From Meloidogyne chitwoodi (Eukaryota > Nematoda > Chromadorea > Rhabditida > Meloidogynidae): a stretch of DNA of 64,000 bases. Below the pieces are notes generated by a model, which did not search any database, was not told where the DNA came from, and was given only the letters and a program-made list of their open reading frames with translations. The translations under genes were made by a program, and so were the position numbers. This document shows positions 38,081-49,082 of the stretch, one piece after another. The stretch lies in NCBI GenBank assembly GCA_015183035.1, contig JACZZP010000001.1, positions 1 through 64,000 of the forward strand, given 5' to 3'. Numbering within the stretch: position 1 is the stretch's first letter; each line of letters opens with the position of its first letter.

Positions 38081-40089
38081 TCATTTTACCTTGGGACTGC
38101 GTTCATTTCGTATCGGTGGCAATATTCTAGGTAAGATTAAGATGGCGCAAATAGAAGTAATATGTACGCAAAAATAGAGCCTCCTAAATAAACAATTTAT
38201 TGATTTTTTTTAAAGGAACCTGTAGAGTATCAATCCTGGGCTGAGATTCATTGTTACAAATGGAAAAGTTGTGTACATAAGCGCAAATTTAGTCGCAAAA
38301 AACGTTAAAAAGTCATACAAACGGGACTTCCACAAATTTGTTTTGAAATGGTGTCGAAAACACCGACGAACCTAAACGAAAAAATTAAAAAAAAAATACG
38401 TTCATACAGTTCGAGCAGCCATTGTGACTAATGCGCCAGTTATGAAGGTGAGATAATATCCTATAAACAATATTCTTATTGTTTGGGGATCATATGTCAA
38501 CATATTTTACCAACCCATGAAAAATCCATGCCATATGGCCGAAAGTAGGTATGTGGAAGCTGTTCGATACTTTGTCACTCTTTCATAGGCAACTCTAAAT
38601 AAAATTATTTCTAATTGTTTATTAGTATCATACTTTCTTAGCCAATGCATGGTAGTAATGTTCCAACCATCTAATGTTTCCTTGAAGCTGAGTGCTGTCT
38701 GTTAAGATAAAATTATAAACTAAAAATGACAAGCACTTCATCAAATTACTTCTACTTGCCATACATTGATATTTGTCATCATTTCCCATTTTGGATAACC
38801 TACTTCAGTGAAACCGCTAAATCCAAAACCGCTCAAATTACATATGGCATCAGCTACGGATTTAAGATAAAAGACATAAAGAAAATTTTCTTACAAAAAA
38901 TCCAAACATAGTAATATTGGACACGTTGCATGAAGATGACAAACCAGAACAGTACTAACCATCGATAAAATGGCATAGCCAATGCTGCAGGTGAAATTAT
39001 TTGTTCTGGCTCTGATGAATCAGCGTAAAAGTAAATTAGGACAGAAAAACAAAACGCTGCAGACAATTTTTTAAATACTGTCCAAATTGGATTTGGAATG
39101 TAATTTGGCTAACAATTATTAACTAAATATATTTTTTATTAACAAAGATATTATACCTTTCCGTAATATTCACCAGTTCCATTTATAAAATCCATATAAT
39201 CCGTATAAATACTTAGCGGTCCGGCCAATATAGTTTGAAATTTGAACAAGTAGCTGAGATAGGCGAGAATAGAAGGCACTTCTCTGAATTTATATATTAT
39301 ACTATAATAATTTCAATAGGAATATAAAAATTTACTTCAATGCCTCCTTCTTTTGGGTATCACTGAGTTCCTTTCGTGATTGACCATCATGGAGAGAAAA
39401 GGCGATAAGTGTGACTTTCTGCACCATTACCATCTAATAAAAGCATTATTTGTATTTTAAAGGTGAGAAACTACCATTGGACCCTTAAAAAAAATAATAA
39501 GAAAAGAAAAAAATTAAACAAACAGTTATATCTAATTGATAGCCACCAAGGTAAATCCACCGATACCTGAACAATCAAATTGTAATATTTAAGATTCATT
39601 TTAATTTTTCAGATTAGTCCAATTCACACTAACCAATGCATGAAAACGAGATATCCCATCGCATATGCAAACACCAGCAAACCGACATATTGGACTGGAC
39701 TGAACAGGAGCAGAATGTAACTAAAACTGATAAGTCCAATAACGTGCTTCACCGCCCTTAAAGTTGGTTTAACAGTTAAGTAATTTTTATATTACCCTCC
39801 GAAGCAAAAATAACAGAATGCAAAACCAATCAAAGGTGGAATCAAAAGACGGAGCGTATTGCCACTCGCGCTGTGGGGTTTAAGATACCTTTGAAATGCC
39901 CAAGCAAATGGAATTGATAGTAATTGACAGCATAAAAGATTGAGCTAAATGAAGGTTATTTTGAAAGTCAAGTTAATAGATTTAAAAATTATATTCAAAA
40001 TTAAAAGCCTTGTCACTGTCGAGACCAATGTATGGAACAAGTGGAGCAAGCAACTTGGAGCCATCGTAAAATGTATGATACCCAGGCAT
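38081..40089 (-). CDS. MBOAT lysophospholipid acyltransferase (MBOAT1/2-like)
   Basis: Membrane-bound O-acyltransferase that would transfer acyl chains from acyl-CoA to lysophospholipids in the ER (Lands cycle). The start MPGYHTFYDGSKLLAPLVPY is at 40087-40089. Landmarks are VKHVIGLISFSYILLLFSPV, KVTLIAFSLHDG, VPSILAYLSYLFKFQTILAG, YYYVWIFADAICNLSGFGFS and TALSFKETLDGWNITTMHWL. The catalytic histidine lies in LSAIWHGFFMGW, followed by GYYLTFITGALVTMAART. The apparent stop after ART (38402) is read as a donor. The next exons give LYDFLTFFATKFALMYTTFP and LYFCVHITSICAILILPRIL, matching the conserved MBOAT1/2 C-terminus, and the stop is at 38081-38083. Many membrane segments and about 12 exons. 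Substrate preference cannot be told. Confidence 0.88.
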
Positions 40090-40198
40090 GCCGCAATGAT
40101 TGAAAAAAGTAATTTGTTTAAATTTTAAAAAATAGTAGATAGTTAACTGTCATTTAAAAAAATGTAGAAAAAAATATAAAAGATGTTATGCGTGTAAA

Positions 40199-41432
40199 TT
40201 AGGAAATACGTAAATCATATCTCTCGTTTTTAAAATATCTATTTAAATTAGAACAAAGTTCTTCGTGCAACGCATTTCCAAAAAATCGGCACAATGGTAT
40301 TTCTATGCCTTGATATATGAGACAATAGATACGATTGTGTAAATTGCCAGGTGCAAAACAGCGTTTATCAGCAAGTTCAAAAATACTAACGAGCAAAGTG
40401 CCAGCAAACTTATTCATTATGCTGAATGTACAATAAATAAAATAAAAGAATTTTTTTAACAAATTTAACACCTGAAGAGACGCTTCTCTAATGCAATCAT
40501 CTTTTCCATATCCTGCCATTGATATGATGGTCCAAATACAATAGAGATATGATATTGTCTAACTGGTCGAAATTGATGAAAAACAGGCTTATCAATAGTT
40601 ATGCATTCCGATGGTTCTATAGACTAAATTTTAACGTAAACAAAACATACAATTATTACCTTGGCCTTTTCGAGGGAGAATCTCTCATTGTAAGCATTTA
40701 CAAAATGGCCACTCCATTCAAACGCGATTGTATGCGAGTTTTTGTTATTTTTGAACCCAAGTTCTGTATCTTTATATCTGATTTTTTATTAGCTTGTATT
40801 AATTTATGATCAAGATAATACCCGCTTGAAAAATATGCCGGGAATTTGCACAAGTCAAATCGTTCAACATGGACTGCCACTAATCCAAACTCAGCAGCTA
40901 ACTCCAACGGTTGCCAACTATCTTTTCTAAAATTTGGTGGTAAACTCGCAAAGCAAGAATTCGTATTCAAATTTTCTATCCCAGACTGGCCTGGAGCAAG
41001 TGTGAGATGAAAGCGAGTAGAATATGGACTCGAAGTTGAGAGGATTCCGGCCACAGACTCAAAGATCTTTTAAAGTACTTATAAATAAAAAAAGAAAAAA
41101 ACCTTATGAAGAAGTAATCGGCTTTTTCTCAAATTAGTTTTTCCACCGTGATGAGGAAAATTGAAAATTATATCAGCGAATTTTGTTTTCTGGCATATTT
41201 CTTTGAGATTTAATGCATCTACTTCGAAGAAAACTTTTGTATTAATGCATTTATTCCGAATTTCGTCGAGTATCACATTAAAGCCATCATATTTTCTTCT
41301 CCATTCATTTTCCTCCTCATATACAGTTGCTATTACATATTTATCAGGAAAGATATGTGAAAATGCGAGTGAAAACGTAAGATTTCCATCACCAAGGACC
41401 AATACGTTTGAGCCAGATCCATTAAGATTCAT
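40199..41432 (-). CDS. BMT5-like (DUF2431) rRNA methyltransferase-family protein
   Basis: Rossmann-fold protein of the BMT5/FDXACB1 family; the yeast relative methylates N3 of a uridine in 25S rRNA. The start MNLNGSGSNVLVLGDGNLTF is at 41430-41432. The SAM-binding motif VLVLGDGNLTFSLA, ATVYEEENEWRRKYDGFN, the acidic VFFEVDALNL and the family hallmark DIIFNFPHHGGK are all visible. Later exons read LAAEFGLVAVHVERFDL, WSGHFVNAYNERFSLEKAK, RPVRQYHISIVFGPSYQW and a final module with LLVSIFELADKRCFAPGNLH and NRIYCLIYQGIEIPLCRFFG, ending with the stop at 40199-40201. The tail resembles a ferredoxin-fold anticodon-binding-like module, as in FDXACB1; that part is less certain. Divergent from the gene at 41645 with about 210 bases between. 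Confidence 0.82.
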
Positions 41433-41644
41433 TTTCTTATTTTTAAAGCCACTTAGTCGTGAAAAGAGCGAGTTTTTTTTAAATGGTTTTACTTGTAAAA
41501 TAAAATTAGCGCTATTAATACATAACTTTCAACAATTATCATTAGTTTTACGAATCATGTGATTGTTAAAAATGGTATTTAGTTATGTTCTCTCACTATT
41601 ATTTGCATTTAAGATAATATTTATGTTGCAGTGAATAATTTTTA

Positions 41645-42272
41645 ATGGATTCTTTAATTAATGATCAACTTAAAAATGATTTTTTACTTTCATTTACACG
41701 AAATTCTGCCTTTTCAAATCTTCCAATCCCACTTCAGGCTCAAATATCAAAATATTCGCTGTGTTTTGAAAATAGATCGAAAATTGACTGTTGTAAATTT
41801 TGTGGCATCAAGCTAAATCTGGAAACATCGAAAATTCAAATTATCAAAAGAAAGAGAAAGCAAAAAAGGTCTTAATTTTTTTTTAATCTAATTAGAATAC
41901 ATATGCTTTAACTTAAGTTCAAAATTATTCATCATTTGTCAGGGATGTAGAAGGTTTGCATCAAGTCCAATTCGACTTCCATCAACTATTTTGATAGATG
42001 ATAAAGATGAAAGAACATCGAGTAAAACCTCTAAATTTTTGAAGATTTCAAAATCTACGCAAAATTTTGTCGAAGGCAATGCAAGGTTTATATTTTTAAG
42101 TTGATCATTGTTGCTTTATTTCAGACGAACAATGATGAACGTTTCTCATTGTCAGTCAGGAAAGGGGGTGATGCGTCAAAATCTCAAGGTCAATAAATTG
42201 CATCAGCTAGCAATGAAAAATAGTAAGCCAATTTGCACTTCACTTTCTTCATTTCTTAAATCTTTCCACTGA
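41645..42272 (+). CDS. Small zinc-knuckle-like protein, C18orf21-like (tentative)
   Basis: Three exons give a basic protein of about 165 residues. Exon 1 reads MDSLINDQLKNDFLLSFTRN, then AQISKYSLCFENRSKIDCCK and FCGIKLNLETSKIQIIKRKR. Exon 2 begins GCRRFASSPIRLPSTILID, and exon 3 ends SSFLKSFH with the stop at 42270-42272. The arrangement of a helical start, a single CxxC pair, a short strand with LETSKI and a lysine-rich run recalls the C18orf21 family (reported as an RNase MRP-associated protein). The likeness is short and I am not sure. No signal peptide or membrane segment. It shares its upstream region with the BMT5-like gene, which would be a sensible partner if both act in rRNA maturation. 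Confidence 0.55.
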
Positions 42273-42350
42273 TATTTAGCAATTACTAGTTTTTATTTCA
42301 CGAAATTAAATTTTTTAAGTAATTTTTTACTATTTTTATAAGTAAGCTTT

Positions 42351-44898
42351 TTATTGCATCAAAATTTCCTCTTGTTCATCATAATAGTCTAGATCCATTC
42401 TCACATTTACACTTAATAATTTTCCTGAGTCAAAGAAATAAATGCGTTCATCCATGGGGTTGTAAGTGATCTGTGTGAGACCTTCATAAGGATTATACCA
42501 GGGCACATCGATGAATATGCTTTCATTTTCTGAAAAAATTATTAAAATAACTGTTTCACTAAAAGCTTACTTTCCAAATCGAAAGCAAAAGAAATGAACG
42601 TCTCGCGTTCTTTTGCGTTTTCCAGTCCATAGATTACCTTTTTAAGAATAATTCATTTACGTGTAACAAAATTTACCCCACACATCACAAAAGCATCAGC
42701 CAACTCCTAAATAAACACGAAAAATGTTTTAGTATCACTTTTATATAAACCGTTCCATTAACGTCTAGCTCCCATGTCGAAACTACACTAAGATCCTAAA
42801 AATTACAACTAATACAATTATTTTAATAGGGAAGATCCCAGAGAAATCTGTTCCAAATATTTAAAATTTAAAAGCTTAAGTGGTGAAATCTATTCACTCT
42901 TCTAACCTCTTCTACTTTGCTGACCAATAATCTCTCGGAATTTGGACGCATGTAAAGAATCTTAAAACAATTGTTAAATAATTTTTTAAAACTACCCAAA
43001 TTCCATTATGATCAACAGAAAAGTCTACATAAGTGTGGGAACGATTGTAAAGCCATGGATGTCTGTCTGTTTCATTACATTCCTTAAACAAATTTATTTT
43101 AAGGTTGAAAAAATATCTGACAAGAATGTTTCTTGCTTATAAAAAACGTGCCTGAAAACTTTGGTCATGTTTTCGTGGGCCTTAAAAATTTAAGAAAATT
43201 AATATTGATTTTCCAATTGAAAAATTACAATCCAAATAAGAGATAGGCCCCAAGGAATCACTCTGAATCTGTTCAGTAGTGTCCAAATCGTATCTAACCA
43301 AAGTACTTGACCCATGTCTATGGTAGTAATATGAGGCATTGTTGACCATGCTTCCTGTTCCAGCAGCTAGAAAGTCCATATAATATCTAATGAGCAGATG
43401 TTTAAAGTATTGGATTATTAGAAATTATATACTTAACTTTATATTTTGTTTTTTGTTTAAAAGTTCGCGCTCATTCTGATATTCATAGAGGACAGGGGAT
43501 GCGAATGTATCTGTGACCCAACGTTTCTGTGTCCATTCTTCGTTGCGAGGCATAGAATCTCGAAACCTTCAATTATGTTTAATAGTTGATTTTTCAGAAT
43601 TCTTACCATGAACCGGTTGTGCCGTATTGTGATTCGGCATGTAAAACTGGAATTCCGACAGCATTCAATTTACACACTGAATGCACTTTTAATTTACATA
43701 TCCGAGATAAAAGTCCTTTTCAAACCTCGTTTTACTGGTTCGGTTGGTTCTGGTATAGAAGTTGTCAGATTCATTGTAGCATTTACTTCTATTTTAACAC
43801 TCCATTCGCGTGGTGGTGGTGTTGGTCCTGATGATAGGGTAGAATGTTTCCGATTAGGACGAGTCCACCAAAAGCGAAAAGGTCTCTTTGAATGACCGGC
43901 CGGAGAGATAGGGCGTGTATGTGCTTTATCTGGCATTGGCATTCCTGGTCTCCATCCTAACGGGGGCTATTTACAAATGTGTATAATTAAAAATAAGATT
44001 TTTTACTGCAAAGCCGGGTGGAGTCGGTTCGAATGGAACAAGTCTAAAAAAAGATTTTTTGATACGTATCTATTTTCTAATATCAAAAATATTTTACTTT
44101 GTGATTTCAACCTCTTTTACAAGCATAATGGGAACTGGCACAAGATTGTCTACCGCAATAGGAGGTCCAGGAACAGGAATACGGTGAATGTATAAGTCTG
44201 GTAATGAACAATTGCACTGCCCTATAATATTTTTTGTATAAGCATATTCGTCTTAACAATTACGAACCATCCTTTCCTTGAGGACCTTTTTGTCCTGGTT
44301 CTCCAATACTACCAACTTTGCCTGACCTACCTTGCGGCCCGCGTTTTCCTTTAAATTACAATACATGAAATTAAATTAGCACATTCCCAACCAGGCGGCC
44401 CAAGTATTCCTGGTGGTCCTTTCATTCCAGGAGGGCCAACTACTCCTCGCAATTTTTTTCTTCCATCTGCACAATAGCTATGTACTCGCTGGCAAGATGT
44501 TTCAAAAACATTTTTCTAATATATGTAAGTGAATAGATATTTTAAAAGTAAAAAAAGACGAGATTATTTATATTTACAGGAATGATTGAATCATGACCAA
44601 GTAAGATGGTCCACTGGTTCAATTCGTCATTTACTGATGTCCCTAAACCAGCCTTAGGTGAACGTTTGATCCTTTGGACAGAATTAAAAAACATTTTTTT
44701 CTTCTCTATTTGTAATTCAAGCCGCTTAAAAGAGCAATTAATTACTATACAGAGTTCATTAAAGGGCTTTACCCAAATCTTTTGATAAACATGGCCATAA
44801 AATAGGAGCAAACAAAGTAAATGGAATAATTGCAAACATGTAAAGAAACATTTATTTTGATGTAATTTTTCGGTCATTGAAATGAATAGAATAACCAT
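42351..44898 (-). CDS. Colmedin: collagen-olfactomedin membrane protein (COF-2/UNC-122/gliomedin-like)
   Basis: Type II membrane protein with a short collagen helix and a C-terminal olfactomedin domain; relatives (gliomedin, UNC-122, COF-2) act at neuronal or muscle surfaces. The start at 44896-44898 is followed by a hydrophobic anchor (TCLQLFHLLCLLLFYGHVY), a basic cleavage-like RIKRSPK, and Gly-X-Y repeats in two exons (GPPGMKGPPGILGPPG and KVGSIGEPGQKGPQGKDG). After a proline-rich spacer the olfactomedin domain reads ESQYGTTGSWFRDSMPRN, WVTDTFASPVLYEYQNER, GTGSMVNNASYYYHRHGSST, LVRYDLDTTEQI, TDRHPWLYNRSHTYVDFSVD, HNGIWILYMRPNSERLLVSK and PWYNPYEGLTQITYNPMDER. Stop at 42351-42353. About 11 exons. 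Confidence 0.9.
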
Positions 44899-45337
44899 CA
44901 AAAATTAATTTCAATGCAATTGACTGCTAATAATACAGACCAAATAAACAAACCAAACTATTCGATTATTTATAGAATCAAATTGATTTTGAAATTAAAT
45001 ACTTAGTTATTCGATAATTGCACTTTATCTGTATAGTACTTATATCAAAAGGGTATTAGCTGATTGTAATAGAGGGCTGCAATTCATTATTCTATAAAAA
45101 TTGATTGAGCCACAGTTTCCTTAACCGACTTTGCTTGCATTGCGCCTTAGTGGCCTGTTCCATTTGAGCTTGACGGCGTACTATTCAGTATGGCCGTTTC
45201 AGTCTCGGTTGTTTCATCTCGCCTTTTCAGTCTCCGAGACTGAAACGTCCACATACAGGTTGAGACTGTACATTTTAACTTCTTGTTAATTATCTTTATT
45301 TTAAAAGTTACGTATTCAATTTGAGTTGTACAAATAA
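44899..45337. other. Divergent intergenic region with inverted repeat
   Basis: Spacer between colmedin (minus) and Gemin8 (plus), probably holding both promoters. At 45195-45208 and 45234-45247 lie perfect complementary 14-base arms (CGTTTCAGTCTCGG and CCGAGACTGAAACG) with a 25-base loop that itself repeats the TTTCAGTCT word. No coding sequence is supported; the minus-strand open frames here lack homology. Confidence 0.6.
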
Positions 45338-46038
45338 ATGACTTCACACAATAATTGTATAGGATTAGATTATAAAGGCGAATGGAGAGAAGAAGATTTT
45401 TCCAACTTTTGGGAGCATTACAATGTTGCACAAAAATGGATTGGAATTGAGGTTGTTTATTATTTCTCAGTTATCTTTTGTGGTTTTAAGGCAAATGCAC
45501 GTGAGAAAGCCTGGAAACACTGGAAGAATGGATGTGTGAATAACCAAACTTCTCAAAGCAGTAAACATGTTCAAGAAAATCATTCTCTTTCTGATGATCA
45601 AAGTTCTGATATTTGTCCAGAAATGATTGACTTCTTGCGAAAAACTATCGATCATCGCAAACAAAGTATGGATTTTAGCTAAAAAAATTTTATTTTGCAT
45701 AGTGAACTTTTATTTTTATTCCTATATTTTAGGAGATAAACTTCGTAAACATGATGAAGAAGCTACGATTTCGAGTCCCAGAAATAAGAGGTTGGAATAT
45801 CGAGATGCTACTGCTGGTAAAAGATTAGAGAAATATCAACGTTATAATAAAAATTTCTAATTTTCACTCATCAGATCGATCAAATAAAGTTCATCGAGTT
45901 AATCAGAAGAAAACACTTTATGGTGAGCCGGCTTTTTTGAAGTTGAAAGAGCATGAATTGTCCATTCAGGAAAAATTTGAGAACCAACTTAAAGAAAATA
46001 AGCCTCAGACTTGGCCGAACATTCCAATGCGTTTTTGA
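45338..46038 (+). CDS. GEMIN8: Gemin8 homologue (SMN complex)
   Basis: Subunit of the SMN complex, which loads Sm rings on snRNAs. Four exons: 45338-45451, 45491-45665, from 45733 and from about 45873. The N-terminal part has EDFSNFWEHYNVAQKWIGIE joined to ANAREKAWKHWKNG, which matches the Gemin8 block with W, HY and W at fixed spacing. A divergent acidic middle (LSDDQSSDICPEMIDFLRKT) and a basic stretch follow. The C-terminus KTLYGEPAFLKLKEHELSIQ, ending NKPQTWPNIPMRF, matches the Gemin8 hallmark (LYG...YWPxIPLKF). Length about 200 residues, near the family norm. Stop at 46036-46038. The GAK gene begins only 126 bases downstream. Confidence 0.82.
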
Positions 46039-46164
46039 TCTGTTTTCATTTTGGATTTTTTACTCATAAATATTGATTTTTTATATAAAACATCTTTAAA
46101 TGTTTTTAGCATTTGTATTTAATTTTCCATATTCTTCTTAACGTTTAATCTAGTTCTGAAAATA

Positions 46165-48862
46165 ATGGTTCTTCAAACAGCCTTGAATTATCTCAGTCAG
46201 GCGAGTTCTCAATTAGTTGGTCAGTCAGTTCATCATAATTTAATAGGTCAAAGTATTAAAGTCGGGAATGAATTGTATGTTGTTCGGTCGTTGGTTGCTG
46301 AAGGTGGTTTTGCTCTTGTGGTATTTTTATAATTTTATTGTCACTCAAAACATTTTTCTCAGTTCGCTGTGCAAGATGCAAGAAGTGGTGAATGGTTCGC
46401 ACTTAAAAGGCAGCTAGCTCATGATAAACTGGCGGCCAAATCAATTTTGCGAGAGATCGGATTTATGAAACAAGTTAGTTATTTTACACAATTTTCCACC
46501 ACAGTGGGTATTCTGTGAAATTTTTGAATTGCAGTTAATTTTTTATTGTTTTTCTTTTCTGAAATATTTCTAGAGTTGCAATTTAAAATTATTTTATTAG
46601 TTGAATGAGCATCCAGCAATTGTACGTTTTGTTCGTTCGACAAAACTTGACTCAAAAACATTTCAACAACAGGATTACGCTGAATTTTTAATTATAACCG
46701 AATTATGCTCCGGCGGTCCACTTATTGATTATTTACAGAAAATAGAATTGAGTGTAGAACAAATTTGTAAAATTTTTTATTCTACTTGCTCTGCCATACA
46801 GCATATGCATGATCGTAATCCGCCAATTACTCATAGAGATATTAAGGTTTTAATATTTAAAAATCGATTCAACATAATTTAGATCGAGAATCTTCTTTTT
46901 GATTCTCGTGGATATATTAAGCTTTGTGATTTTGGAAGTGCCACAACGGATATTTACAGACCAAAGGATGATTGGAATGCGCTAATGCGTTCACAACTCG
47001 AAGAGGAGGTTTACCATGATGAGTACGACAATTTCATAATTTTAGATGTCAAAATACACTACTCCAATGTATCGAGCACCTGAAATTTTGGAAACATATC
47101 AAAACTATCCTATTGGTCCTGCTCAGGATATTTGGGTATTTTTAAGGGTTATATTTTTAATATTTTTCTTTTATTAAGGCTCTAGGATGTATACTTTTTT
47201 ATCTATGCTTTAAAGTACACCCATTTGAGGATAGTGCGAAACTCAGAATTATAAATGCAAAATATACTTTACCCAGTCATTCAACATTTCGAATATTTCA
47301 TGATTTAATTAGTAATCATTTAATTAGTAATCACATAATTTCCTAAATTTAGAAATAACACTTCAACCGAATCCTTATTCCCGTCCCACAGTTCAGGATT
47401 TATGTGAGCAGGTATATAATTCCTGTTAAATTTATTTTCTATAATCTTAAAGAATATTTTACATGTTAAGGTTGAGGAGGTTGCTATGGAATTAAATGTT
47501 CATCTCGATGAGCCAGTTTTACTATCCGATGATTTGAACTCAGTTATACCTAAGGAAGAGTTTTTAGCTTCTACTCAATCATTGGTAATTTATCATTTAT
47601 TAATCGAAACTTTTTTAATTTTTAGTACAACCAGAGTGTCAGGTTTCTCGATCGTGGCATGAATTTAATTAAGACTATTAAAGAAAAGGCCCCTGTCACA
47701 AATATATCTGGTGACAAAAAATTTATAATTGATAAACTTTTTATTGCAGAACATTTAAAAACTCAACTGGGATTTGATTCAAATCAATCATCTGATTCAT
47801 GTCATCCAAATCGCGAGAAAAAAATGCCGCCTCCTAGGCCCCCTGCACCAGTTTCTTGCTTTCAAACGAAAACTGTTCAACTGACATATGAAGATCCGCA
47901 ACCTATGCATCCAAAGTTAATGACTGCCTCTTTAAGGGATCTTCCTATTGTGACTTCTGACGATCTTCTTATTGTAACTAGCGAGGAAAAGAATCACACA
48001 GAGAAGAGGAATGATATGTTTTCAGAAATAAATTCGGAACAAAACAATGAACCAAGTACAAAAACTGCTGATGATATCCTTGCCGAATTTTTCTCAACGA
48101 ACATTGTGTCATCAGATTGTGTAATATGCAGTTTATTTTTTTATTCTAATTAGCGATCATACTAATCTAACAGTCGTTAACTCGGTTAAAGATTTTTTTA
48201 GGAAGCTCCAAGTACATCAAAGCCAGATTATTCAGACATACATTTTACAAAAATAGGAGGTGCTATAACTTTATTATATACTATATTCCTTTTTTAGTTA
48301 ATCAAGTTTCCGAAAATATGAAAAAGACATCTTTAAATTTTGATGCTTTTGATGATTTACTTGCTGCACAAGGATTTATTTCAACGGCAAAGCAATCGAA
48401 TAAAACACTTTCTGATATGGCTAAAGAATGTGATGCAACAGAAATGGATCCTGTAACTCTAAAGGTTCTTTAAATTATTAGGAGAGGCTATTTTTTCTTT
48501 TTAGATAAAAGATTGGACTGATGGGAAACAAAGAAATATTAGAACTTTGTTGGGCTCTTTATCACATGTTCTATGGGATGAAGCAAAAGTTTCTTGGAAA
48601 CAACCGAGTGTTGCCGAATTATTTGCACAGGACATGGTAATTCTTTTACATCATAAACTTAACATAATAATATTTTTATTTAAGGTTAAAAAATACTATA
48701 GAAAGGCTTGTTTAATTGTACATCGTTAGTTGTATTTAACAAAATTTATGTAACTAGAAATTTTATTTTTTAGCTGACAAGCAAGTTGGGACTATAAACG
48801 AACCACTTGCCAAAGCAATTTTCACAGAATTGAATGATGCATGGAATGAATTTACAAAATAA
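46165..48862 (+). CDS. GAK: GAK-type kinase with auxilin J domain
   Basis: Cyclin-G-associated kinase type protein that helps Hsc70 uncoat clathrin vesicles. The ATG (46165) follows a TTTAATCTAG acceptor-like site by 11 bases, consistent with trans-splicing. The NAK-family kinase domain is complete: VAEGGFALVFAVQDARSG, the lysine in FALKRQL, ITELCSGGPLIDYLQ, HRDIKIENLLFDSRGYIKLC with HRD, DFGSATTD and TTPMYRAPEILETYQNYPIG. A linker of about 330 residues follows (PPPRPPAPVSCFQTK; NFDAFDDLLAAQGF). The C-terminal J domain reads IKDWTDGKQRNIRTLLGSLS, then KKYYRKACLIVHPDKQVGT, then AIFTELNDAWNEFTK. The HPD motif is rebuilt across an intron. There is no room for the PTEN/C2 module of vertebrate GAK. 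Stop at 48860-48862. Confidence 0.92.
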
Positions 48863-49082
48863 GCTTTTTAAATATGTATAATTTATTGACTGTTGTATTC
48901 TACCTTGGCTCAACTGTTTATAGATTCCTAATAGATTTTCATGTTTTGTTTATTTGAATAATGTTTCGACGATTTACTTTATTTTTTTCTGAATTAGTTT
49001 ATTAATCATTTACTTTACATTGCACCCCAGAGATTTTTCAGTCATTTTGGTTTCGTATATCTAAATTTTTCAATTTGATTCA

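Noticed and set aside
38402..38404. Stop codon ending the MBOAT protein early
   Set aside because: The bases form part of a donor site; the next exons encode the conserved MBOAT C-terminus in frame.
41161..41562. Plus-strand open frame of about 130 codons
   Set aside because: Lies antisense over the BMT5-like exon, whose motifs are unmistakable; it is a shadow frame.
44013..44050. B-box-like GTCGGTTCGAATGG in the colmedin gene
   Set aside because: It is coding sequence (proline-rich spacer) on the other strand and has no A box at the right distance.
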